A program made the translations under genes and the position numbers. The notes below the pieces were generated by a model. It was not told where the DNA came from and did not search any database. It was given only the letters and a program-made list of their open reading frames with translations. Below, in pieces: positions 1-6,778 of a stretch of DNA of 7,921 bases. Source of the stretch: Oscillospiraceae bacterium. GTDB taxonomy: Bacteria; Bacillota; Clostridia; Oscillospirales; Acutalibacteraceae. Every line of letters starts with the position of its first letter. The first letter of the stretch is position 1. Where the stretch lies: assembly GCA_031273775.1 (NCBI GenBank), contig JAISRF010000238.1, positions 1 through 7,921 of the forward strand, given 5' to 3'.

Positions 1-2
1 CT

Positions 3-1436
3 TTCTACGCCTTGGTTGAGGATGGCGGGGCTTACGCCCGGCTTTGTGTGGATCCCGCCGGTTTGATCACGAATTACCACCGCGCTCACTTCAAATTCAT
101 CTACCGCCAAACCTATGAACAGCCCTTCAATAAAACAGGCGCGGGCATCCAGACCGTGCAGGAGACACCCAACACCCTGAAGGTTGCCGTCACCTACCGC
201 TTTTTGCACGATGAGAATGCGGATTACGTCGGTATCGCCAAAAGCTACCGTGACGTTCTGCGCGGGCAGGGGACGCTGAAGGCCATGACAGCGCCGCTCA
301 CGTTGCCATTACAGCTTGATTTCCTGGTGGCCGACGCGCAAAAGGAGTTCATTGGCACGTCGGTCAACAAGGCCACTTCCCTTGAGGATATCGAAGACAC
401 GGTCGCCTGGCTGGCGAAAAACGGCGTTGCCAATATCAGGCTGACTCTGCAAGGCTGGCAGAAGGGCGGCTGGAACGGATATAAAAAGACGTCAACCTCC
501 ACACGTACCGTCTACGGTGGCCTGTCTGCCCTGGGCGGGCTGCGGAACCGGCTTGCGGATGAGGGCGGCCGCCTGTCCCTGGCGCTGGCACCGCTGACGG
601 CTCGGGACGGGCAGGCTGACATCCGCCGGGAGATCGGCATCTCCCTGTCCCAGTCGGCGATCAAAAAAACCGCCGTCGACGGCGTGTTCCGCGGTGATGT
701 CTGGTATCTCAAGCCGTCGACCGGTCTGGAGGCGTTGCGGTCACAGGCCGCCGCGCTGGCTGCCGGCGGGTATGGAATCGTGCTGGACGACATCGGCTAC
801 CGGCTGTACGGCGAATATCTACAGGGCAAGAGCATAACGCGCGGGGATGCGCTGGACGCGGTAACGGAGACGGCGATGGAACTGGCGCGAACGGAAAAAC
901 TGGACATCGTGCGGCCGGCCGATTATTTGTACTTGCACACGCGAGCATATCTGTCCTCACCCATGGTGAACAGCCAATATCTGTTCCAAACGGATACTGT
1001 TCCCTTCTTGCAAATCGTCCTGTCGGGTTCCATGGAACTGGTTGCCCCGTACGCCAACCTGAGCTTCTTTTCGGGAGCCGATTTGCTGAAAATGATCGAT
1101 TACAACTGTTACCCCTCCTTCCTGCTGACCGGCAAGGACAATTACAGCCTGCGCAAAACGGCGTCCGCCGGATACCGCTCCACGCGGCTGGACGACTGGA
1201 AGGACTATATGGCCGGAGCTTACGGTCTCGCGACCCGCATCCTGAAACCGGTGATGGGTCAGGAAATAACAGCTAGGGACATCCCCGCAACGGGCGTTTC
1301 GAAAACCACCTATACGGATGGGATCGTGTATGTCAATTACAACGCCACTCCGGTCAACGTTGACGGTATCGAGATTCCGGGAGCCTCGACCGTGTTTACC
1401 GATGGCACGCGGATGGAAAGGGGGACGGTGGCGTGA
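3..1436 (+). CDS. DUF5696-like protein, C-terminal part (5' truncated by window edge)
   Basis: The frame is open from base 3 with no start, so this is the C-terminal ~477 residues of a larger protein; the TTG at 12 is only an internal codon. I recognise it with moderate confidence as a DUF5696-type protein, a family often found beside carbohydrate ABC permeases in Paenibacillus and Clostridia; the function is not established. Visible features are a mixed alpha/beta region with barrel-like strand-helix alternation (an 'IVLDDIGYRLYGEY' stretch near 775-815, where the adjacent acidic residues could be catalytic) and a C-terminal beta segment ('YTDGIVYVNYNATPV', about 1312-1356) of the kind that closes many glycosidase-like proteins. 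No membrane segment is seen in this part. Its TGA overlaps the GTG start of the next permease (GTGA), indicating translational coupling and a shared carbohydrate operon. A glycan-acting enzyme is an inference only. Confidence 0.75.
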   Translation, partial: FYALVEDGGAYARLCVDPAGLITNYHRAHFKFIYRQTYEQPFNKTGAGIQTVQETPNTLKVAVTYRFLHDENADYVGIAKSYRDVLRGQGTLKAMTAPLTLPLQLDFLVADAQKEFIGTSVNKATSLEDIEDTVAWLAKNGVANIRLTLQGWQKGGWNGYKKTSTSTRTVYGGLSALGGLRNRLADEGGRLSLALAPLTARDGQADIRREIGISLSQSAIKKTAVDGVFRGDVWYLKPSTGLEALRSQAAALAAGGYGIVLDDIGYRLYGEYLQGKSITRGDALDAVTETAMELARTEKLDIVRPADYLYLHTRAYLSSPMVNSQYLFQTDTVPFLQIVLSGSMELVAPYANLSFFSGADLLKMIDYNCYPSFLLTGKDNYSLRKTASAGYRSTRLDDWKDYMAGAYGLATRILKPVMGQEITARDIPATGVSKTTYTDGIVYVNYNATPVNVDGIEIPGASTVFTDGTRMERGTVA

Positions 1437-2308
1437 AGCGTCTACGTCCCTTCCGGGCCGTACCGGTTCGGATTCGCGAGGCGGTCAGCGGCTACGCGTT
1501 TTTGGCGCCGTGGATCGCCGGATTCCTGGCCTTCACCATGTATCCGTTTTTTTACTCGGTTTTTTTGAGCATCCATCAGGTGGGCTTGGATCCTGGTCAT
1601 CCACAGTCCGTATTCGTGGGTCTTAAGTGGTACCGTGAGGCGTTGACGGTGGACACCAAATTTACCATCGCACTGCTGGAAACCATGAAGTTTGTGGTGC
1701 TGTCCACACCGATGATCGTGGTGGCGGCGCTGTTGCTGGCGTTGCTGCTCAACAGGGAATTCATCGGGCGCGCCTTTTTCCGGGCTGTGTTCTTCTTCCC
1801 CGTCATCATTATCAGCGGACCGGTAGTCTCCAAACTGCTTGAAACCGATGCGGCGCAGGTAATCAGTCCCGAAAGCTTCCTTATATACGATTTCGTCGGC
1901 ACGCTGCCGGGCGTACTGTCCGCGCCGCTGATATACATTTTTGACAACATTACGTTGATTCTGTGGTTTTCCGGGGTGCAAATCATTTTGTTTCTGGCGG
2001 GTCTGCAAAAAATCGGCAAGCCGCTGCGCGAGGCAGCGGCAATTGACGGGGCTTCGGCGTGGCAGATGCTGTGGAAAATCTACCTCCCCTTCCTGCGTCC
2101 CATGATCCTGCTCAACACGGTGTACACTATCGTTGTACTCTCCAACTTTGCAGACAACGCCGTCAACCGGCTGATCACGGACAGTAAGCAGCTGACCGGC
2201 AAGGCATTCAGTTATTCCGCCGCCATGTCCTGGATCTATCTGCTGCTCATCATGGCGACACTGTTGATTGCGTTCGCGCTACTGCGTGAGCGAAAAGGGA
2301 GGGGATGA
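1433..2308 (+). CDS. Carbohydrate ABC transporter permease, MalF/UgpA type
   Basis: A 291-residue inner-membrane subunit of a binding-protein-dependent sugar importer. It has an N-terminal 'YAFLAPWIAGFLAFTMYPFFYS' type first membrane helix (about residues 21-42, preceded by basic residues), further helices around 82-106, 115-135, 160-190, 222-238 and 266-284, and the cytoplasmic EAA loop at residues 200-219 ('EAAAIDGASAWQ...', with the expected G) that docks on the ATPase. Length is normal for the family. The start is a GTG overlapping the upstream TGA, so it is translationally coupled; an A/G-rich GGAAAGGGGG stretch just upstream serves as ribosome binding site. It should pair with the next gene as a heterodimeric channel. 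The substrate cannot be read from sequence. No ATPase gene is present, which fits Gram-positive importers that share an MsmX-type ATPase. Confidence 0.93.
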   Translation: MKRLRPFRAVPVRIREAVSGYAFLAPWIAGFLAFTMYPFFYSVFLSIHQVGLDPGHPQSVFVGLKWYREALTVDTKFTIALLETMKFVVLSTPMIVVAALLLALLLNREFIGRAFFRAVFFFPVIIISGPVVSKLLETDAAQVISPESFLIYDFVGTLPGVLSAPLIYIFDNITLILWFSGVQIILFLAGLQKIGKPLREAAAIDGASAWQMLWKIYLPFLRPMILLNTVYTIVVLSNFADNAVNRLITDSKQLTGKAFSYSAAMSWIYLLLIMATLLIAFALLRERKGRG

Positions 2309-2312
2309 AGAC

Positions 2313-3251
2313 ATGACGGTAAAAGAGAAAACGATGCCGCGGCTGTCTCCCTCCCGCGTACAGCAGCTCAGACACCGGTACCGCCGTATCGGCGGTCGCC
2401 TGCTTCTGTATTTCCTGATGATTGGCGTCGGCGTGGTTTTTTTGCACCCGATTCTGTACATGCTGGCCGGCTCTTTCAAGACCGTTGCTGATTTGGTAAA
2501 TCCGGGTGTCGAATGGATTCCCTCGGGACTGTACACCGGTAACTACAGCCGAGCCGCCGCCGCGCTGGACTATGGAAAATCGCTGGGATTTACCACCGCC
2601 TACACGGCGGCGGCCACAGTGCTGCAAACCTTCTCTTGCGCTCTGGCGGGCTACTCGCTGGCTCGTCACCGGTTTCCTCTAAAGCGGCTGTGGATGGCCA
2701 TGATAGTGCTGACCTTCCTGATCCCGGCGAACATCACGCTGATCCCGCGGTATCTTCAGTTTTTCAATTACGGCTTCATCGACAGTCCCGCGGCAATGCT
2801 GGTTCCCGCCGCGTTTGGCCAGGGTGTGAACAGCGCCATCTTCATCCTGGTATTCAATCAGTTCTTTTCCGGCTATCCCCCTTCTTTCGATGAGGCGGCG
2901 CAGATCGACGGCGCCGGCAGGCTGACGGTTTTTGCGCGCATCGCCCTGCCAATCTGCGCGCCAGCGATTGTGGTGTCGCTGCTCTTTTCCTTTGTGTGGT
3001 TCTGGAACGAAACCTACAATACGGCGTTGCTTATGGGGGAATCCTGGCGCACGCTGCCGATCAAGCTGGATTCGTTTGTGGAACTGTTCAACAACGTCCA
3101 CGAATCCGCGGCTACGGGACTGGGTCGGATCAACGAGGGCTTGACTCTGGCGGCTACCGTGTTGGTTATCGCGCCGCTAGTGGTCATTTATCTGGTGTTG
3201 CAGCGGCGTTTTATCGAAGGCGTGGAGGCGACCGGCCTGACCGGCGAATGA
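2313..3251 (+). CDS. Carbohydrate ABC transporter permease, MalG/UgpE type
   Basis: A 312-residue partner permease. The ATG at 2313 is chosen over an upstream in-frame ATG at 2268 because GGGAGGGG lies 8 bases before it, because it leaves only 4 bases after the upstream stop, and because 2268 would put 15 residues inside the previous gene. Features are a basic N-terminus (about 1-29), a first helix at about 30-50 ending in 'HPILYMLAGSFK' as is usual for MalG-type subunits, an extracytoplasmic 'NYSRAA' segment, helices around 95-116, 125-146, 160-182, 214-232 and 277-297, the EAA loop at 193-213 ('FDEAAQIDGAGRLTVF...'), and the family-typical C-terminal 'QRRFIEGVEATGLTGE'. It forms the import channel with the upstream permease. 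The substrate is unknown. Confidence 0.93.
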   Translation: MTVKEKTMPRLSPSRVQQLRHRYRRIGGRLLLYFLMIGVGVVFLHPILYMLAGSFKTVADLVNPGVEWIPSGLYTGNYSRAAAALDYGKSLGFTTAYTAAATVLQTFSCALAGYSLARHRFPLKRLWMAMIVLTFLIPANITLIPRYLQFFNYGFIDSPAAMLVPAAFGQGVNSAIFILVFNQFFSGYPPSFDEAAQIDGAGRLTVFARIALPICAPAIVVSLLFSFVWFWNETYNTALLMGESWRTLPIKLDSFVELFNNVHESAATGLGRINEGLTLAATVLVIAPLVVIYLVLQRRFIEGVEATGLTGE

Positions 3252-3270
3252 TCTTTGGGAAGTGATGGTC

Positions 3271-3474
3271 ATGACGAAATCTTACGGTGTGCTGCGGATT
3301 GGTTGCGGCTCCCCTTCCGCGATAGCATGGAGGCAAAGCGCCCGGCTGGGCGTTTTGCGCGACGTGGGGTACGAGGGCTTCCTGACGAACGAGCGGGAGG
3401 TGAGAGAAAACCCCGCGCACAACATAAGAATGGCCCTACAGTTTTTTAATAACTACAAACGCTACCAAGCGTAA
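3271..3474 (+). CDS. Small hypothetical protein (67 aa), unassigned
   Basis: A short ORF filling most of the gap between the MalG-type permease and the dehydrogenase. The ATG at 3271 sits 10 bases after GGGA (3257-3260); in-frame alternatives are ATG 3265 and GTG 3262. Codon third positions are mostly G or C in the first two thirds, like the neighbouring genes, which favours genuine coding. I recognise no domain. The product is basic, without a signal peptide or membrane helix. The opening 'YGVLRIGCGSPS' is only vaguely like the first strand of a nucleotide-binding fold, and no GxGxxG is present. It ends 18 bases before the next start, so it would be co-transcribed. It could be a true small protein or a decayed fragment of a larger gene. 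Confidence 0.45.
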   Translation: MTKSYGVLRIGCGSPSAIAWRQSARLGVLRDVGYEGFLTNEREVRENPAHNIRMALQFFNNYKRYQA

Positions 3475-3479
3475 CAACT

Positions 3480-3485
3480 AGGAGG
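3480..3485 (+). promoter_or_regulatory. Strong ribosome binding site of the dehydrogenase
   Basis: AGGAGG, a perfect Shine-Dalgarno core 7 bases before the ATG at 3493. It fixes the start and suggests the dehydrogenase is translated more efficiently than the coupled permeases upstream. Confidence 0.85.
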
Positions 3486-3492
3486 AAATTAC

Positions 3493-4548
3493 ATGAAAAA
3501 GGTAAAAATCGCCATTATCGGTTGCGGAGCTATCGCCAATTCCGCGCACATTCCCGCTTATAAGAAACATGACGGGGTGGAGTTAGCCTGGCTTTGCGAC
3601 ATCCTGCCTGAGCGCGCAAAAAAAGCCGCGGAGGAATGCGGAAGGCAGTATACCACGGATTATAAGGAATTGCTGAACCGCGACGATATCGATGCGGTGT
3701 CGATTTGCACACCCAATAATGTCCATGCCCCGATCGCCATTGATTTTCTGCGCGCGGGCAAGGATGTGCTGTGTGAGAAGCCAGCCGCCCGTACGTATGC
3801 CGAGGCGCTGGAAATGCAGAAGGCACAGAAGGAGACCGGTCGCATCTTATCTATCGGCGTGTGCAACCGCTTCAACACCAGCGTCATGAAAATCAAGGAC
3901 CGCATCGACGCGGGTGAACTGGGCGACATATTCCACGTGTACATCTCCTTCCGCTCCCACCGCTCGATCCCCGGCCTCGGCGGCGCCTTTACCACCAACG
4001 CGATCGCGGGCGGCGGCTCCCTCATTGACTGGGGAGTACATTTCATAGATCTGGTTATGTACTGTTGCGGCGATCCTGCTCCCCTGACGGTCAGCGGCGA
4101 AGCGTTCTGCCGGCTGGGCAGAGACATGAAAAACTACGCCTACAAGGACATGTGGGCTGGTCCGCCCGATTACGACGGCGTATACGACGTTGATGATTCG
4201 GTAACGGCGCTGGTGCGCACCGCAGGCCCGGTCATGACTGTGCACGGGGCGTGGGCGCAGAACATCGGCGAGGATGCCATGTACATCGACTTCATGGGTG
4301 ATAAAGGCGGCATCCGCCTGCAATACGGCGGCGGATTCACACAATATACCTCCCGCGGCGGAGAGCTGCTGACCATCAAGCCCGAATACCCTGTGACCAA
4401 TCATTACGAAAACGAAATCGCCAGTTTCATCGCCAGCATCCATGATCGCCAGCCCACCACCGCCAGTATTGACAACGCAATCATTACTTCCCGCATCATG
4501 GAGGCCATCTACGATTCCTCTGCGGCTCACCGGGAAATCGTCCTGTGA
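3493..4548 (+). CDS. Gfo/Idh/MocA family NAD(P)-dependent oxidoreductase
   Basis: A 351-residue cytoplasmic dehydrogenase of normal family length. Residues 1-120 form the Rossmann nucleotide-binding domain: 'IAIIGCGAIA' (GxGxxA-type turn at residues 10-15), 'DAVSICTPNNVHAP' (67-80), and the hallmark 'CEKPAA' with Lys96. Residues about 125-350 form the alpha/beta substrate domain, with 'GGGSLIDWGVHFIDL' carrying the conserved Asp179 and His183 of the family's catalytic region. Members oxidise a hydroxyl of sugars, inositols or glycosides (inositol 2-dehydrogenase and 3-keto-glycoside chemistry are examples); the exact substrate cannot be deduced. Its place after the two sugar permeases suggests it acts on the imported compound. 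It is the last operon gene seen in the window. Confidence 0.93.
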   Translation: MKKVKIAIIGCGAIANSAHIPAYKKHDGVELAWLCDILPERAKKAAEECGRQYTTDYKELLNRDDIDAVSICTPNNVHAPIAIDFLRAGKDVLCEKPAARTYAEALEMQKAQKETGRILSIGVCNRFNTSVMKIKDRIDAGELGDIFHVYISFRSHRSIPGLGGAFTTNAIAGGGSLIDWGVHFIDLVMYCCGDPAPLTVSGEAFCRLGRDMKNYAYKDMWAGPPDYDGVYDVDDSVTALVRTAGPVMTVHGAWAQNIGEDAMYIDFMGDKGGIRLQYGGGFTQYTSRGGELLTIKPEYPVTNHYENEIASFIASIHDRQPTTASIDNAIITSRIMEAIYDSSAAHREIVL

Positions 4549-4550
4549 AC

Positions 4551-4584
4551 CGGATGCCCCATCCGTAATACGCCAAACGGATGG
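4551..4584 (+). other. Alternating short hairpins after the dehydrogenase
   Basis: CGGATG (4551-4556), CATCCG (4560-4565) and CGGATG (4578-4583) can form two mutually exclusive hairpins: a 6-bp stem with a 3-base loop, or an 8-bp stem (4559-4566 with 4577-4584) with a 10-base loop. They start 2 bases after the stop codon. No T-run follows, so this is at best a weak terminator or a 3'-end stabilising structure for the operon transcript. Confidence 0.35.
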
Positions 4585-4617
4585 CGCCAATGCCGCACTA
4601 TACGACAGCACAAACTA

Positions 4618-4659
4618 TTGACGTCAGCTTTAGTTTGAGCTATAAGACTATGTTATACT
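4618..4659 (+). promoter_or_regulatory. Putative sigma-A promoter(s), orphan
   Basis: TTGACG at 4618-4623, a 17-base spacer and TATAAG at 4641-4646 form one good promoter. A second -10, TATACT at 4654-4659, carries the extended TGn element (TGTTATACT, 4651-4659). No ORF starts directly downstream; the nearest is the recombinase 155 bases on, which has its own -10 candidate and is separated from this promoter by a long dyad. The promoter may belong to a gene lost at the junction between operon and mobile region, or may give the recombinase a long leader. Confidence 0.4.
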
Positions 4660-4719
4660 CCCGACAGTCTAAAATCCGCGGAATGACTCCGAAACACAAA
4701 AAATGCCGGGCGCACTAAA

Positions 4720-4755
4720 AAAGTGTAAAGCAAAGCACGCTTTGCTTTACACTTT
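4720..4755. repeat. Perfect 17-bp inverted repeat with 2-base centre
   Basis: The left arm 4720-4736 and right arm 4739-4755 are exact reverse complements around the dinucleotide AC (4737-4738). In RNA this gives a 16-bp stem with a CACG loop. On the minus strand the arm runs into six T's, so it could act as a terminator in that direction; on the plus strand only ACTTTATATT follows, a poor U-tract. It ends 58 bases before the serine recombinase start, so a recombinase target or operator is an alternative reading. Confidence 0.6.
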
Positions 4756-4762
4756 ATATTCA

Positions 4763-4807
4763 TTCATACCTTCCCTTTTTCCCTTATAATGAAAGGGAAA
4801 CGGAGGG
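4763..4807 (+). promoter_or_regulatory. Recombinase promoter and ribosome binding site
   Basis: A perfect TATAAT at 4785-4790 with a weak -35 candidate TTCATA (4763-4768, spacing 16). The predicted start near 4797 leaves a leader of about 17 bases containing GGAGGG (4802-4807), 6 bases before the ATG at 4814. The -10 is flanked by an 8-bp inverted repeat (4778-4785 and 4793-4800), a possible operator for autoregulation. Confidence 0.5.
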
Positions 4808-4813
4808 CACAGC

Positions 4814-5476
4814 ATGAAACAAAAGCATATGGAAACAATCATTATCGAGCCGAAGGCAGACGCGCTGGAGCGTTGGTTCGCCTACGTTCGAGTATCGAGC
4901 CGGGATCAGCACATCGACCGGCAGTTACTTGCCTTGAAACCCTATGGCGTCCCGCAAAACAACATTTATGTTGAAAAGCAGTCGGGCAAGGATTTTGACC
5001 GCAAACAATACCGGAAAATGGTTCGCAAGCTGAAATCCGGGGACGTGCTGTTGGTCAAATCAATTGACCGACTTGGCAGAAATTACGCCGAAATTATCGA
5101 ACAGTGGCGGCTTCTGACCAAGAAAAAGAAAGTGGACATCGTGGTGCTGGATATGCCGGTGCTGGATACCCGCCAGTTCAAGGACACACTCGGCACTTTC
5201 ATCGCCGACATGGTGCTGGCGATTTTGAGTTACGCGAGCCATATTGAACGCGAAAATATGCTGACACGCCAAGCCGAAGGAATCGCCGTCGCCCAAGCGA
5301 AAGGGGTGCGTTTTGGGAAGCAGCCCGCTGATCTTCCAAAGGATTTTGAGGAGATTTTTGCGCTGTGGCAATCGGGCGGCATCACCGGAGTGGAGGCGGC
5401 GTTTCGCTGCGGCGTGTCCCGCAGCACACTGTACACACGCACCAAGGAGCGGCGTGACGAGCTGGCGCTGACATAA
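4814..5476 (+). CDS. Small serine recombinase (resolvase/invertase type)
   Basis: A 220-residue site-specific recombinase. The catalytic domain has 'FAYVRVSSRDQ', giving Arg26 and nucleophile Ser28 (the YxRVS motif), and 'KSIDRLGRN' with Arg86 and Arg89 of the active site. A region about residues 115-160 ('IADMVLAILSYASHIERENM...') corresponds to the long E-helix used for dimerisation. The C-terminal helix-turn-helix ('GITGVEAAFRCGVSRSTLYTRTK', about 188-210) binds the recombination site. The order is N-terminal catalytic domain then DNA-binding domain, as in resolvases and invertases; there is no large-serine-integrase extension. The N-terminus carries about 18 extra residues before the first strand. 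The start is supported by GGAGGG. All key residues are present, so it is probably active. It is a mobile-element gene and precedes a Fic remnant in the same direction. Confidence 0.93.
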   Translation: MKQKHMETIIIEPKADALERWFAYVRVSSRDQHIDRQLLALKPYGVPQNNIYVEKQSGKDFDRKQYRKMVRKLKSGDVLLVKSIDRLGRNYAEIIEQWRLLTKKKKVDIVVLDMPVLDTRQFKDTLGTFIADMVLAILSYASHIERENMLTRQAEGIAVAQAKGVRFGKQPADLPKDFEEIFALWQSGGITGVEAAFRCGVSRSTLYTRTKERRDELALT

Positions 5477-5481
5477 GTATA

Positions 5482-5845
5482 TTTGAGCAGTACGTTATTT
5501 TGTGGAGTTTATCACTTGCCAACGTTTACTTGACACATACCAATGTCACGTTTCCGGAAACACAAACCATCCTTGACGGTGTTAATGTCGGGTCAGTTAC
5601 GCTGGACGATATACAAACCGTGTTAAATCTGCGGGACGCATGGCGTTTCGTGCTATCTGATATCGAAACGCCGTTTGACCTTGACTATATATGCAAAGTA
5701 AATGAATATGTTTCGCGTAACGAGAGCTTGCAGTGGGGTGTATTGCGTACCGGGCAGGTCGGTATATCAGGTACGGACTATAAGCCGCCGATACCCGAAA
5801 AAAACGCCGTATTAACCGAACTCGCCGCAATAATGGATGTTCTGG
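5482..5845 (+). pseudogene. Fic family protein, N-terminal fragment
   Basis: In the frame of the TTG at 5500 the product reads like the N-terminal half of a Firmicutes Fic protein: 'FEQYVILWSLSLANVYLTHT', then 'TILDGVNVGSVTLDDIQTVLN' (resembling the S/T-x-x-x-E-G inhibitory-helix region followed by the usual helix), then 'WGVLRTGQVGISGTDYKPPIP', the loop before the Fic core. After 'LTELAAIMDVL' (about 5838) similarity ends, because the sequence becomes the opposite strand of the polymerase gene. The catalytic HxFxxGNxR motif that transfers AMP or another group to target proteins is therefore missing, and the protein cannot be an active Fic enzyme. Recognisable homology begins near 5482, upstream of TTG 5500, with no good start or ribosome binding site, so the 5' end is unclear too. 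The same frame stays open to 6147, but that tail is antisense to the polymerase. Confidence 0.75.
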
Positions 5846-6729
5846 CACAGTACTGCGTTGCGGATGGCGTTTGCGCCAAAGCACTCCCGGATGTTGTCGA
5901 TTGCCGCATCCAAACGTTCCAGCATCAGCCGCCAAACTTCCGTGCTGTTCTCCATATCTTGACGGGTGGTCGTTCCGTGACCCACCGACTTTACCGGGAT
6001 TTCCACGTCCTTTTGCAGCACCGCCGAATGGTCAAGTCCATTTGCCCACGCCACCAGCTGATACGCCCAGCTTTTCAGCTTGTAGGAAATCTGCTTCGGG
6101 TCTGCATTCGCCAGATCGCCAATAGTACGGATTCCGTAACCGTATAGTACCTTGTAGGTCGCTCTGCCTACACCTAAAAGTTCTTCCACAGGCAAGCTCC
6201 AAATCTTTTCTTTAAAGCTTTCTTCGGGAATGACGGTCAGCGCGTCCGGCTTTTTCATATCGCTTCCCAGTTTGGCAAAAATCTTGTTGAACGACAAGCC
6301 GATGGAAACAGTCAGCCCTAATTCAAACTTTATTTTTTCGCGAATCTCATTGCAAACTTTATCCGCCGCGCCAAACAGTCCCTCGCCGCCTGTGAGGTCA
6401 ATCCAGCACTCATCCATTCCATATGGTTCAATACGGTCGGTGTAACGTTCGTAAATTTCACGGGCGTAACGGGAATATTTAATATAGTCCTCGTAGTGCG
6501 GCGGAACGATTACAAGGTTGGGGCATTTCTGTTTCGCCTGCCAAACGGCTTCTCCTGTTTTAATCCCTGTGGCTTTGGCGGCGTAGTTCTTCGCCAGCAC
6601 AATGCCATGCCTGTCCTCCACGCTGCCGCAAACCGCGACCGCTTTATCCCGCAGTGACCTGTCCAGCATACACTCTACGCTGGCATAAAAATTGTTCATG
6701 TCAATATGCGCTATCTTTTTTTTAAACAT
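5812..6729 (-). pseudogene. Y-family DNA polymerase (DinB/UmuC-like), internally deleted
   Basis: A 305-residue product where the Firmicutes family is usually about 400. Catalytic residues are intact: 'HIDMNNFYASVE' (Asp10, steric-gate Tyr15) and 'GMDECWIDLT' (Asp106, Glu107). The helix-hairpin-helix thumb is present ('LLGVGRATYKVLYGYGIRTIGDLA', about 184-207), as is 'KSVGHGTT' (247-254), where the little-finger domain begins. Then 'EVWRLMLE' runs straight into 'RLDAAIDNIRECFGANAIRNAVL', which resembles the extreme C-terminal tail of full-length relatives. The roughly 100 residues of little finger normally between are absent, in frame. The last residues ('CGEFG') also look truncated at the junction with the Fic remnant. 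Such a protein could keep the catalytic fold but should bind DNA and the sliding clamp poorly, so I class it as a probable pseudogene. The ATG at 6729 follows AAGAGG with a spacing of 10. Confidence 0.85.
5830..5850. other. Deletion/recombination junction between two truncated genes
   Basis: Here the plus-strand Fic remnant and the minus-strand polymerase-like gene each lose family similarity at the same place, so neither has a natural 3' end and there is no intergenic space or terminator between them. The simplest explanation is that a segment carrying the 3' parts of both genes was deleted, or two modules were joined. The exact breakpoint cannot be fixed without homologues. Confidence 0.6.
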
Positions 6730-6743
6730 TTTTCAATTACCTC

Positions 6744-6772
6744 TTGACAGCACTATGCTTCTCTGTTATACT
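6744..6772 (+). promoter_or_regulatory. Near-consensus promoter for the XRE repressor operon
   Basis: TTGACA (6744-6749), a 17-base spacer and TATACT (6767-6772) with an extended TGn (6764-6766). The predicted start is near 6779, giving a leader of about 108 bases to the ATG at 6887. The transcript would run across the oppositely directed polymerase promoter. Confidence 0.7.
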
Positions 6773-6778
6773 CATATT

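Noticed and set aside
1442..2008. Minus-strand ORF (188 codons) opposite the MalF-type permease
   Set aside because: Low-complexity, His/Gln/Arg-rich translation typical of the antisense of membrane-protein codons; no recognisable domain.
2268..2312. Upstream ATG start for the MalG-type permease
   Set aside because: It would overlap the previous gene by 41 bases without a ribosome binding site; ATG 2313 has GGGAGGGG at good spacing.
3847..4611. Long minus-strand ORF (254 codons) opposite the dehydrogenase
   Set aside because: It is a shadow of the strongly supported Gfo/Idh/MocA gene, caused by GC-rich codon third positions; no ribosome binding site or domain.
4549..4813. tRNA gene or tRNA-derived attachment site at the mobile-region boundary
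   Set aside because: No cloverleaf, T-loop or CCA-type end could be recognised; the hairpins present are simple dyads.
5846..6147. Continuation of the Fic-frame ORF to 6147 as one 215-residue protein
   Set aside because: From about 5845 it is antisense to well-conserved polymerase coding sequence on the minus strand; the encoded residues have no family character.
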